Shown here one piece after another: positions 1 to 7,865 of a stretch of DNA of 39,602 nt. The position numbers were made by a program, and so were the translations under genes. Numbering within the stretch: position 1 is the first letter of the stretch; each line of letters opens with the position of its first letter. This stretch comes from Nitrospirota bacterium (lineage in GTDB: Bacteria; Nitrospirota; Thermodesulfovibrionia; UBA6902), in contig JACQXG010000017.1 in NCBI GenBank assembly GCA_016208905.1, positions 1 through 39,602 on the forward strand. Reading direction: 5' to 3'. The notes beneath the pieces are model-generated. The model saw nothing but the letters and a program-made list of their open reading frames with translations. It was not told the origin of the DNA and did not search any database.

Positions 1-1
1 G

Positions 2-472
2 GTGAAGGAGATGCGGTTACAGGGGATAAAGAGCATAGAAGAAGGCAACAAGTTTCTATCCGGATATTTACCGGGATATAACAGGAGGTTCGCGGTACAA
101 GCCAAAAAAGAAAAGGACCTTCATAGAGAGATTCCAGAGGGACTTGATCTTGATAATATTCTCTGTATTAGGACCCAAAGGGGATTGAGGAATGATTATA
201 CAGTAGCCCATAACAAGAAACTCTATCAGATAATGGACAAGACAGAAGCCAGGAGGGTTCAAGTAGAGGAAAAGATAAACGGAACAATGGCAATCACTTT
301 TGAAGGCAGAAGCTTAAAGTTTAAAGAGATCACAGAGAGACCGGAGAAACAGCAGAAAAAGCCGCTTATTTTCGTTATCAAAAAGAAAAGACATTATGAT
401 CCTGCGCCCCCCTGTCATCCATGGCGGCAAGGCCTCAAATCACAAAGATTACCGAGGGCATATGCGAAATAA
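2..472 (+). CDS. ISNCY/IS1202-like transposase, C-terminal part (5' end outside window)
   Basis: The reading frame is open to the left window edge, so only the last ~156 residues are visible and the apparent start is not real. The segment matches what I recall of the C-terminal third of ISNCY-type (IS1202-like) DDE transposases: a stretch ending in SGYLPGYNRRFAVQAKK, then DLDNILCIRTQRGLRNDYTV, then a basic tail ending in HPWR plus a short variable end. The catalytic triad would lie upstream and cannot be checked. The stop codon (470-472) is followed one base later by a 54-bp terminal sequence (474-527) that recurs at 16750-16803, marking the right end of the element. The last ~20 residues after HPWR differ from those of the second copy. 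Family assignment is by recognition; activity is unknown. Confidence 0.8.
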   Translation: MKEMRLQGIKSIEEGNKFLSGYLPGYNRRFAVQAKKEKDLHREIPEGLDLDNILCIRTQRGLRNDYTVAHNKKLYQIMDKTEARRVQVEEKINGTMAITFEGRSLKFKEITERPEKQQKKPLIFVIKKKRHYDPAPPCHPWRQGLKSQRLPRAYAK

Positions 473-473
473 C

Positions 474-527
474 AAACCGGACATTTCTATTTTGGTAAAA
501 ACCGGACATTTTAAATTTGGCTTGACA
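474..527 (+). repeat. Right terminal sequence of the IS element, copy 1
   Basis: This 54-bp sequence is identical to 16750-16803. It contains two direct copies of AACCGGACATTT (starting at 475 and 499), likely transposase-binding sites, and ends in CTTGACA. The two copies diverge immediately after TTGACA, which places the outer IS tip at 527; read inward, the element begins TGTCAAGCC. The left end lies outside the window, so a matching inverted repeat cannot be checked. Confidence 0.8.
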
Positions 528-579
528 CAACAAAGAGAGAAGCGTTGCTCTTTTATTCTGAAATAATTTAAAATCATTC

Positions 580-1062
580 GTGCTGAATATCAGGAATAAA
601 GCAGGCTTCTCTCTACTTGAGCTATTAATCGTTGTAATGATCGTCAACATTCTGGCTGCCGCCGGATTTACTATTTACGTAGGAGTGAGGGAGAAGGCAA
701 GGCGGGGAGGAATGAGCAAAATCGCCGCCAGTTCACAGGCCGAGCTGCAGCACTGGCTGCAATCGTCACTTTCACAAAACAGTAACATCAGAGAGATCGA
801 CACAAATTTTGACGGGAGGGTGGATGCCGCCGATGCCACGAATGGGGCATTGTTGAATAATATAACTGTCCTGTATGTTAACGGCAGGAACACAATAATA
901 GGGGAAAGATCTCCGTGGTTCAATGTTCCGCTGTGGAATACAGCTGATCCGCCCTTACCCGGTACTATCAGCCTTACACAACCTGCTTCTAATCAACTTA
1001 AGGTCGTTGCTTTAGAGAAAAATGGAGTGATCATGAATGAGTATGTTATTTCTGCAAATTGA
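580..1062 (+). CDS. Type IV prepilin-like (pseudopilin) protein with EF-hand-like loop
   Basis: This 160-residue protein starts at a GTG and has a short basic leader (MLNIRNKAG) followed by FSLLELLIVVMIVNILAA. That is a class III prepilin signal: cleavage is expected after Gly9, N-methylation at Phe10, and the conserved Glu sits at +5 of the mature protein. The hydrophobic helix spans about residues 10-32. The soluble domain carries DTNFDGRVDAAD (74-85), which matches the Ca-binding EF-hand loop pattern. It is probably a minor pilin or a type II secretion-like pseudopilin assembled at the inner membrane. No other pilus assembly gene is adjacent; the nearest related function is the ExeA-like ATPase at 3225. 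The start lies 53 bp past an IS end and no strong ribosome-binding site is visible. Confidence 0.75.
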   Translation: MLNIRNKAGFSLLELLIVVMIVNILAAAGFTIYVGVREKARRGGMSKIAASSQAELQHWLQSSLSQNSNIREIDTNFDGRVDAADATNGALLNNITVLYVNGRNTIIGERSPWFNVPLWNTADPPLPGTISLTQPASNQLKVVALEKNGVIMNEYVISAN

Positions 1063-1139
1063 TATCGATGTATATTTATTTTCTAACTGATTTATATTTT
1101 GCTGATTAACTGAAACAGTGAGGCCTGGAGGATAATTAA

Positions 1140-1700
1140 ATGAATAATGTTGAGCAGGAAACAAACTTTGCCGCCATTGAAAAATATAAATCATTGATTT
1201 CCATGATCTCCAGAACAGAAGACCGCTTGAGATTGTTAGACTTTGCCTATATATCCTTAAATGTAGTAGTCCTGCTGTTTTCTATAACGAATATTTCGCA
1301 TCTGGTCCAGAAAGTTAATTACATCCTGACATATATGGATTATGCCCTGATTTATTTAATCCTGATAGTCGGTATGTCTATCAACATATACTGGGTTGCT
1401 TTTGTAATGAGGATACAGTTAAAGCTGAAACTCCGTTATTTTCAGGCGAGATCGATTGAACGCAGATTCGATTCTCAAAATGAGAAGATATTTTCCGATG
1501 AAGACATATTTTTTGATCCTGATATCCGGAGAATTGAAAGCGGAGACGGGAAAGAGACCTGTAAATACCCGACTACGGGTCTGACAAGAATGGACGGCTT
1601 GGTCGGATCATTAAAACCGAGACACTTTTCCTGGCTGTTACCATGTATGTTCATTACAGTTTACTGGCTGGTATTTATCCTGCTTGTCACGACTATTTAG
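1140..1700 (+). CDS. Membrane protein of unknown function, about three helices
   Basis: The protein has 186 residues. The start is supported by a GGAGG motif about 10 bases upstream of the ATG. Hydrophobic segments lie near residues 35-56, 66-92 and 165-186. A basic cytoplasmic-looking stretch (RIQLKLKLRYFQARSIERRF) follows helix 2, and an acidic segment (FSDEDIFFDPD) comes next. The layout, with two close N-terminal helices, a long soluble middle and a C-terminal helix, recalls RipA-type octameric membrane proteins, but the similarity is only topological and I do not assign it. It follows the prepilin gene with a 77-bp gap on the same strand, so cotranscription is possible. Confidence 0.6.
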   Translation: MNNVEQETNFAAIEKYKSLISMISRTEDRLRLLDFAYISLNVVVLLFSITNISHLVQKVNYILTYMDYALIYLILIVGMSINIYWVAFVMRIQLKLKLRYFQARSIERRFDSQNEKIFSDEDIFFDPDIRRIESGDGKETCKYPTTGLTRMDGLVGSLKPRHFSWLLPCMFITVYWLVFILLVTTI

Positions 1701-1794
1701 TGTCTGTCTATAAACTGCCATTTTTCATTTTTGTCATGACCGAAGCCTGCCCTCGAATTACGTAATCGGGGGTCTTTAATCGGGCATTTTCTTA

Positions 1795-3102
1795 TTAACT
1801 GTTCTCCTCAAGATATTTGACCTCTGCCCTCCCCTTCTCTTCATCCACAAAATAAAACAGGATGCCTCCGACAATAAAGAACAGCGAAATGGATGTAATG
1901 CTTGCACGCGACGCAATATCGCTGCTGTAGCCCATAGACCGAACAAGCAGACCGGCCCCGCCCATGACAACAGGACCGAGAACAGTGGAGAATTTTCCGA
2001 TCATGTTATAGAAACCAAAGTACTCAGCTGATTTATTGGCAGGTATTATTTTCGCGTAGAAAGACCGGCTCAGCGCCTGAATGCCGCCCTGCACAAGGCC
2101 TACGATAATTGCCAGTATATAGAATTCATTCTTGTCCTTCATAAATGCGCCCCAGACTGAAACAAATAAATATACTCCAATAGCAATGTATATGCCGCGT
2201 TTCGCCCCGATTTTCTGTCCTATATAACCGAAGGCAATTGCCGAAGGAAACCCGACAAACTGGGTAATAAGCAAAGCTACGATGAGGTCGTTTGCTTCAA
2301 ATCCGATTGACATCCCGTAGTCAACGGCCATAACAATAATCGTGTCCACCCCGTCAATATAGAGCCAGTAAACTGCAAGAAAGAGAAAGACGGTTTTTAA
2401 ATGCCGGATTTCCCTGAACGTATGTACAAACTGGCCGAGTCCAGCCTTCAGGGCCCCTGCCTCTGGTTCGGACTTGCCGGTTTCAGGCTCTTTGACAAAC
2501 AGGAATACGGGGATTGAAAAAACCGCCCACCAGATTCCCACAGTAAGGAATGAAAATCTGACGGCCTCTCCGGCATCGGCGAACCCAAAAGTATCGGGGC
2601 TGAGGGTCATCCATACATTAATCCCGAAGAGAATTCCTCCGCCAAGATACCCGGTTGAAAACCCCAAGGCCGAGACAAAATCCAGTTTTTTCTCTGACGC
2701 GACACTGACAATTAAAGAGTCATAAAAAATATTGCCCCCTAAAAAACCTATAGTAGCTAAAACGTAGAAAATGACGGCCGACGACCAGTCTCCCATGGAA
2801 ACCATATATAAAGACGAGGTCATGACCACGCCCATGAATGAGAAGAACATAAGAAATTTCTTTTTTGATGTCCCTCTGTCTGCGATTGCCCCCATCACCG
2901 GGGCCAATAAAGCAATGATTATTCCTGCAATGGAATTAGCAAGACCCAGTCTTGCAGTACTGACATTAACATCAGCGCCGGCGCTCCAGAATTTTTTAAA
3001 GAATATAGGGAAGAAACCGGCCATGACAGTTGTGGCAAAGGCCGAGTTCGCCCAGTCATACATGGCCCATCCGAAGATTGCCTTTTTGTTGTCCTTCTGC
3101 AT
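1795..3102 (-). CDS. MFS transporter, UMF1 (Atg22-like) family
   Basis: A permease of about 435 residues with 12 predicted transmembrane helices. The N-terminal sequence GWAMYDWANSAFATTVMAGF is the hallmark of the UMF1/Atg22-like branch of the major facilitator superfamily. The loop between helices 2 and 3 carries APVMGAIADRG, the typical MFS motif A position. Eukaryotic Atg22 exports amino acids from the vacuole, but substrates of bacterial members are mostly undefined, so no substrate is proposed. A TTG six bases upstream (3108) could also start translation; the ATG at 3102 is preferred only because it is ATG, as neither has a clear ribosome-binding site. The gene stands alone, convergent with the membrane protein at 1140. 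Confidence 0.85.
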   Translation of the reverse strand: MQKDNKKAIFGWAMYDWANSAFATTVMAGFFPIFFKKFWSAGADVNVSTARLGLANSIAGIIIALLAPVMGAIADRGTSKKKFLMFFSFMGVVMTSSLYMVSMGDWSSAVIFYVLATIGFLGGNIFYDSLIVSVASEKKLDFVSALGFSTGYLGGGILFGINVWMTLSPDTFGFADAGEAVRFSFLTVGIWWAVFSIPVFLFVKEPETGKSEPEAGALKAGLGQFVHTFREIRHLKTVFLFLAVYWLYIDGVDTIIVMAVDYGMSIGFEANDLIVALLITQFVGFPSAIAFGYIGQKIGAKRGIYIAIGVYLFVSVWGAFMKDKNEFYILAIIVGLVQGGIQALSRSFYAKIIPANKSAEYFGFYNMIGKFSTVLGPVVMGGAGLLVRSMGYSSDIASRASITSISLFFIVGGILFYFVDEEKGRAEVKYLEENS

Positions 3103-3224
3103 AGTCAATTAACAATAGGAAAAATAAATTTAATTATTCTATTAGATTTGAAAAAGAATTACCTGGAAATGTTTTTGATGCCGGGCATTCTTCGTAGAAG
3201 ACAGACCATATTCAGGCAGGCTTG

Positions 3225-4385
3225 CTAAAAACCCATTAATTCCATGAGGCAGGTCATTGTATCATGAGAGCCGGACCTTTCGCAGTAGAAAGAGATGCTT
3301 AAGATAATTGCTGTTATGGATAAGAAAAGGACCAGTACAGGTAGTTTCAGACTTTTTTGTTCTTCTCCGGATTCATAAGATTCCTTCCTGATCGATCGGG
3401 AGGCTGACGATCTCCTTCTGACATGTTCTTCATTACTCACATGCTCCTTGGCCACTGGAGGTACAGACTCTTTAGCAGGTATTTCGGTCTCTTTTATGGG
3501 ACTATTTTCCACGGCAGGCGGCGCCTGTTTATTTTTCTCCCTTTTTTTAAGTTCAACCTTATAAAAAAATATCTCTTTTTGTAATCCCATGCTCTGGGCA
3601 GCTTCATATATATCATCGACATCAACAATTGTTTTACCTCTCTCAAAGGCCGCCCTGAGGGACCTGTCACACAATAAATTAATTACGCGAGGGGTACTGC
3701 CTGAACCAAAGGCAAGACCTAATGCCTCCCAGCCTGTATCTGCGAATATGGAGGCCTGACCTCCGGCCACATGAATACGATGCAAGATATAATTATGTAT
3801 TCCGTCAGTGTTCATCTTTCCTAATATCTCCAGAGTTGCTATACGCTGCTTGAAGGCTTCCATGTCCGGCCTATTGATTATCGCCATCAATTCCTCCTGC
3901 CCGAGCAGAAGGATTTGAATAAGTTTAACCGGGCCTTCCTCAAGATTATTCAGTAAACGAATGCCGTTGATTGTATCATCCGACATCCGATGCGCTTCAT
4001 CAATGATCACCAGGCATTTACTGCCTTCAGAATTGATCTTCATCAGGACGTCCCTGATGTCCCTTATAACAAATGTCCTCTCGGTACTTGACGGCTTCAG
4101 GCCGAGCTCCTGCGCAATAAACAGAAAAAGGTCTGTGCTGTTTGCCGGCGGCTCAACCATCCATATTAGTTTTATCCCGTTAGACAGATCAGATTTTATC
4201 ATCTGACTGATTGTAGTCTTGCCTGAGCCTATATGCCCTGTAACTACAGACAGGCCCCGCCCTGCCCTCAATGACTCATCTACCCGGGAACGGACCCGCG
4301 CATGATCACCCTGATCAAAAAAGAACACCGGATCAGGCACATTCTCAAAGGGTAGTTTTATAAGGCCAAAATGTTTAGCATACAT
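3225..4385 (-). CDS. ExeA/GspA-like (MshM-like) AAA ATPase with C-terminal membrane helix
   Basis: The protein has 386 residues. The N-terminus MYAKHFGLIKLPFENVPDP is typical of the ExeA/GspA/MshM group. Walker A is GHIGSGKTT (50-58), Walker B CLVIIDEAH (124-132), and sensor and lid regions run to about 270. A Pro/Glu/Lys-rich linker follows (about 285-345), then one hydrophobic segment (348-367) and a tail of only ~19 residues. In Aeromonas ExeA the region beyond the membrane helix is a large periplasmic domain with a peptidoglycan-binding module; that module is absent here. The gene lies 6 bp downstream of an OmpA-like gene on the same strand, so the two are probably cotranslated. Expected role: ATP-driven assembly of a secretin or pilus complex at the inner membrane. 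The role is inferred. Confidence 0.85.
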   Translation of the reverse strand: MYAKHFGLIKLPFENVPDPVFFFDQGDHARVRSRVDESLRAGRGLSVVTGHIGSGKTTISQMIKSDLSNGIKLIWMVEPPANSTDLFLFIAQELGLKPSSTERTFVIRDIRDVLMKINSEGSKCLVIIDEAHRMSDDTINGIRLLNNLEEGPVKLIQILLLGQEELMAIINRPDMEAFKQRIATLEILGKMNTDGIHNYILHRIHVAGGQASIFADTGWEALGLAFGSGSTPRVINLLCDRSLRAAFERGKTIVDVDDIYEAAQSMGLQKEIFFYKVELKKREKNKQAPPAVENSPIKETEIPAKESVPPVAKEHVSNEEHVRRRSSASRSIRKESYESGEEQKSLKLPVLVLFLSITAIILSISFYCERSGSHDTMTCLMELMGF

Positions 4386-4391
4386 AGTATC

Positions 4392-5072
4392 TTAAAACTC
4401 CTTGCCGCCGGGTACGAGCTTTACCTCAACCCTGCGGTTCTTGACTCTATCTTCATCTGTATCATTAGAGGCTATCGGATGGGTGTCACCATACCCGATT
4501 ATAGAGATACGCTCCAGTGATATTTTATTATTAACTAATATCTCGGCAACAGCCTTTGCCCTTAGATAAGACAGTTCCATATTGTCCCTGTATCGCCTTC
4601 CGGCAGATAAACTGATAGGAATGTTGTCGGTATGCCCCTCAATAATTACATGATGATCAGGGGATGCCAGAATGTCCGGAATTATTTCTTCAATAGTATG
4701 AATCATATCTTTGTTTATTACATCCTGCCCGGAACGAAACGCCCCGGCGCCTAATACAGTTAAAATCCTTGCCTTCTCTTTAGGTCCCCCGGTTTTAACA
4801 TTTACCTGGGATGCTTCATTTTTATTTGAAAGTTCACCTTCTAACTTGGCGATAGTGCCCTGCAGCTCCTCAACCAAAGCCTGATTGGCTGCCTTTTCTC
4901 TGGAAGCCTGCCCTAAAATATCTTTTACTTCTGGTGAGAGGTCCTCTGACTTTGATACTTCCTGGCTGGTTTGATTGTGCGTATTCTTGACAGGAATTAA
5001 TAATGCCTTAAAGGTAATGAAACCTGACAAGGTAAATAATAAAACTGAAAGGCCAGTGATAAATTTATGCAT
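4392..5072 (-). CDS. OmpA/MotB-like peptidoglycan-binding membrane protein
   Basis: The protein has 226 residues. A hydrophobic N-terminal segment (about 4-27) lacks a lipobox and looks like an uncleaved anchor. A probable coiled coil follows (about 48-85), then an OmpA-like domain (about 100-222). Family motifs are EGHTDNIPI (145-153), SYLRAKAVAEILV (168-180), GYGDTHPIASNDTDEDR (193-209) and NRRVEV (212-217). The Asp and Arg residues that hold meso-diaminopimelate in this family are present. It is probably an inner-membrane protein that grips peptidoglycan from the periplasmic side, like MotB. It sits directly upstream of the ExeA-like ATPase (6-bp gap) and 146 bp downstream of a sigma-54 regulator. 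No MotA/TolQ-type partner is nearby, so a motor role is unlikely. Confidence 0.88.
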   Translation of the reverse strand: MHKFITGLSVLLFTLSGFITFKALLIPVKNTHNQTSQEVSKSEDLSPEVKDILGQASREKAANQALVEELQGTIAKLEGELSNKNEASQVNVKTGGPKEKARILTVLGAGAFRSGQDVINKDMIHTIEEIIPDILASPDHHVIIEGHTDNIPISLSAGRRYRDNMELSYLRAKAVAEILVNNKISLERISIIGYGDTHPIASNDTDEDRVKNRRVEVKLVPGGKEF

Positions 5073-5193
5073 AATAGCTTAATAAATAAACTGTTTTTTA
5101 ACCACACGTTTATCTTAAAGGAATTAATGCAATATTTCAATAGATTAAGAAAGTTTACCCGGAAAATCTCCGATATTATCGACAAGAATGAAA

Positions 5194-5214
5194 GGACTAT
5201 CGAGGGACTATCGA
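5194..5214. promoter_or_regulatory. Direct repeat, possible operator upstream of ompA-like/exeA-like genes
   Basis: GGACTATCGA occurs twice in tandem (5194-5203 and 5205-5214), spaced 11 bp, close to one helical turn. It lies in the gap between the sigma-54 regulator stop and the OmpA-like gene, about 120 bp upstream of the latter's start. That spacing would suit an activator site. I could not find a convincing -24/-12 promoter between the repeat and the gene, so a regulatory role is speculative. Confidence 0.3.
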
Positions 5215-5218
5215 TTAT

Positions 5219-6619
5219 TTATTTGTTAAGCTTTCTTCGGAGGTTTCGCAGACTGATTCCAAGGAGAGATGCAGCTTTAGTCTTATTGCCGCTGGTATGT
5301 TTGAGGGTCTTATTAATGAGCATTTTTTCAACGTCGCTGAGCTGCGTGCCCAGGGGGATAAAAACTCCGTCCTTCCCGGATTCTTCATCAGTTTGCGGCA
5401 TAATCATACCTGCTTCATCAATATAGGGCAAAATATGAAAGGGGAAAATACGCCCGGTATTTTGAGGCAGCAGCGTCGCAATACGCGTCATGATATTTCT
5501 GAGTTCACGAACATTCCCTTTCCACCGGCAGCGTTCCAGAAGGTATATTGTTTCCTGAGAAAGGCTGGGATAAGGCTTGGGCCACCCCATCTCGGCAAAG
5601 GCCCTTTCAAGAAAGTGGACAGCCAGCAGAGGGACATCTTCGACACGTTCTCTGAGCGGCGGCAGATTGAGACGAAGAACATTCAGACGATAGTACAGGT
5701 CATCGCGGAACAAACCATCCTCGACTGCCTTATGAAGGTCTACATTGGAAGCAGCGATTACCCGCACATTTATGGGAACCGGTGTTTCTCCTCCGACACG
5801 GTATTCATTCCCCTGCTCCAGCACTCTGAGAAGGCGGACCTGGAGATTAAGCGGCATGTCCCCTATTTCGTCAAGGAACAGCGTGCCTTTGTCAGCCATT
5901 TCAAATTTCCCCTTCCGGGTCCGGACAGCTCCGGTAAATGCTCCTTTTTCATGGCCGAAAAGCTCCCCCTCGATGAGACTTTCAGGAACGGCCCCGCAGT
6001 TGACCGGCACAAAGGGGCCCGAAGAACGGCGGCTCAATACATGGATGGCGCGGGCTATTAATTCCTTGCCTGTGCCGGTCTCCCCTGTAATAAGCACCGT
6101 TTGTTCCGAGGCTGATATTTGAGGCAGATTATTAAGCGTGCGCCGCATAGCTGGCGAGCGGAATATAAAATATGGTTTGACCTTGGCCACTAAAGGGTCT
6201 ATAACGGTCAATGATGTGCCTGCTGTTTCAGGTCTGCCGGTGCTTGTTTCAACCATTCCGGCAAAGCGGATTATATCGAGCGGCTTTTTGATATAGTCAT
6301 CTATAACGAGCCTGACGGATTCCTGTGATGATTCAACCGAGGCATATTCCTGGTCGGCCAGCACATAAAACAAAGCTTCCGGATACTGTGTCTTATATTC
6401 TTTAATCACTTCTATGCACTGCTCATCTACCAGATCAATGGCTGCAATGATAACTTCAATATGCGTCTGATGCAGTATACCCACAGCCTGACTGAATGTA
6501 TCGGCAGTATAAACATCGGCGCCTATACTTTTTAAATCACCTTCAATCTGCTTCAGGGACGGGTAGTCGTTCTCAAATACAAGGATATCAAGTCCTTTCA
6601 AATCAGGGGCTTTATTCAT
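5219..6619 (-). CDS. NtrC-family sigma-54-dependent transcriptional activator with degenerate receiver
   Basis: The protein has 466 residues in three parts. The N-terminal domain (about 9-125) has the receiver fold pattern. The AAA+ domain (about 153-390) has Walker A GETGTGKE (179-186), the sigma-54-contacting loop GAFTGA (226-231) and Walker B TLFLDEIGD. A Fis-type helix-turn-helix ends the protein (about 440-466, NKTKAASLLGISLRNLRRKL). In the receiver the expected phospho-acceptor Asp aligns with Ala60, the acidic pair is Glu16-Asn17, and the switch Thr/Ser is Ala88; only the Lys of KKP (111-113) is retained. Phosphorylation control is therefore unlikely. No histidine kinase is adjacent. 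It heads the minus-strand cluster with the OmpA-like and ExeA-like genes and may control them, or may act at distant sigma-54 promoters. Confidence 0.93.
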   Translation of the reverse strand: MNKAPDLKGLDILVFENDYPSLKQIEGDLKSIGADVYTADTFSQAVGILHQTHIEVIIAAIDLVDEQCIEVIKEYKTQYPEALFYVLADQEYASVESSQESVRLVIDDYIKKPLDIIRFAGMVETSTGRPETAGTSLTVIDPLVAKVKPYFIFRSPAMRRTLNNLPQISASEQTVLITGETGTGKELIARAIHVLSRRSSGPFVPVNCGAVPESLIEGELFGHEKGAFTGAVRTRKGKFEMADKGTLFLDEIGDMPLNLQVRLLRVLEQGNEYRVGGETPVPINVRVIAASNVDLHKAVEDGLFRDDLYYRLNVLRLNLPPLRERVEDVPLLAVHFLERAFAEMGWPKPYPSLSQETIYLLERCRWKGNVRELRNIMTRIATLLPQNTGRIFPFHILPYIDEAGMIMPQTDEESGKDGVFIPLGTQLSDVEKMLINKTLKHTSGNKTKAASLLGISLRNLRRKLNK

Positions 6620-6693
6620 ATTAAATTTGACCTGCCTGTGCTTTCATAATAAGCATGACGACTTACTTATTACCACGTTTGTAAATCATCTAA

Positions 6694-6972
6694 TTATATC
6701 AAATCGTGACAACGCTGATAATATATTTTATTTTTAAGGTCACTTTTTGTTCCTCTATGGACCCGCACACAATCTTTCAGATGGGCAAATAATCCGTCAA
6801 GTGTATTTGTTGTATTGGGTATATTAAGTTCCGGATATCGCCTAGAGGTGAAGAGATAAGGCAGATTGTTTTTAAGGCTTCTATATGCTGATCGTAATCG
6901 CCTGTGAATATTTTGCCAACATTTGGTATCAGGATTTAACCTTAATGTTGCATAAATCAGGCAAGCGACCTT
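6694..6972 (-). pseudogene. Transposase remnant, C-terminal ~92 residues only
   Basis: Translation of the minus strand gives an open stretch of 92 codons ending at a TAA (6694-6696), with an in-frame stop at 6973-6975 and no start codon. It reads RLRSAYRSLKNNLPYLF, then YPELNIPNTTNTLDGLF, then AHLKDCVRVHRGTK. The pattern IPNTxNxLDGxFxHLK followed by HRG is the conserved C-terminal end of a common bacterial DDE transposase group that also contains a CxxxHRRxRxAYRSLK-like run. The upstream two-thirds are missing, so this is a decayed insertion sequence. No terminal repeats were recognised. It separates the sigma-54 regulator from the Gly-rich secreted protein. Confidence 0.75.
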
Positions 6973-6983
6973 CTATGAATAAT

Positions 6984-7484
6984 CTAATGATTTGACGATG
7001 AACCACTACTTCCGCCACCACCACCACCACTGCTGAGGGCCACGCCAATCCCTACTAATGCAGCAACACCTACTGATATCCAAGCTATGGTTCCTCCGCT
7101 GATACCTGCAGTGACTGTCCCTGCAGCAGCCTCACCCGCCTCCATTGCAGCTATAGCATTTGCTACTTCGGTTAATCCTGCCTCATTAAGGACCGAGATG
7201 AGCTTTTTCTTCTCGGCAACTACATATCCAAGTGTATTTCCGGTTTCCTCGTCTATTATCGGCAGAGCAATTTCTGTGTCTTTAAGAACTGGAGCGGTTT
7301 CACCCTTCACATAAGATCCACCGGCCTTTGCTGCAAGGTCCTGTGCCACCTGCTCTGCTTCTATTTTTTCTGCTATTTTATTTTCTGAGTCAATTTTTGC
7401 ATTCTGGGAATAAACCATCGAATTATATCCAATGCTGAATGTAATAAGAAAAAAAATCGTCAATAAGGCCATTATTTTTTTCAT
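6984..7484 (-). CDS. Secreted or membrane-attached small protein with Gly-rich tail
   Basis: The protein has 166 residues. The first ~26 residues form a signal peptide (MKKIMALLTIFFLITFSIGYN, cleavage near SMVYSQ-N). A charged mid-region follows (27-105). A second hydrophobic stretch lies near residues 127-150, and the C-terminus is a run of six Gly followed by Ser residues. The start is preceded by a GGAGAAAA-like ribosome-binding site on the minus strand. I do not recognise a family. The hydrophobic-then-polyglycine ending occurs in many small exported proteins of Gram-negative bacteria, but it gives no function. The gene appears monocistronic. Confidence 0.65.
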   Translation of the reverse strand: MKKIMALLTIFFLITFSIGYNSMVYSQNAKIDSENKIAEKIEAEQVAQDLAAKAGGSYVKGETAPVLKDTEIALPIIDEETGNTLGYVVAEKKKLISVLNEAGLTEVANAIAAMEAGEAAAGTVTAGISGGTIAWISVGVAALVGIGVALSSGGGGGGSSGSSSNH

Positions 7485-7865
7485 CTATTTTCTCCTTTTC
7501 TGCACTCCGCTATTGTAATCTGTTTTTATTATTTCAGCATATTTGCTATGAATAATGAATTTATCGGCAAGACATCATATGTATCTTATATATCATTCCT
7601 TTGTTCTTGTCAATGAATATTTCTGGAAAAAATGTCTGAATTGCAATCCCTCAGTTATGGTGGGTATTAAATCCCCTGCCCCCTCTTTTACAAAGAGGGG
7701 TGGCTCTAAATTATTTCTAATATAATGTGACGTGTATTATATACAAAACTGGAAGGAATAAATAAATAATATTCCATCGAAAAATAACTTATGATATGCT
7801 GTAGTTAGATATGTGTGTTAAGCATATCTCTTGAAATAATACAATTCTTATAATTTCAATTTACC
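7485..7865. other. Intergenic region between divergent genes, with one small hairpin
   Basis: This 381-bp AT-rich gap separates the Gly-rich secreted protein from 6-phosphogluconolactonase. I see no coding signal. It contains a 9-bp perfect stem with a three-base loop (7680-7688/7692-7700), CCCCTCTTT against AAAGAGGGG, followed by TGGCTCTAAATT. It resembles short palindromic repeats interspersed in such genomes more than a terminator, since neither strand has a clear T-run after the stem. No other copy was seen in this window. Confidence 0.5.

Noticed and set aside
5297-6061. 254-codon plus-strand frame opposite the sigma-54 regulator
   Set aside because: It is antisense to a well-supported gene with all NtrC motifs; its own translation has no domain.
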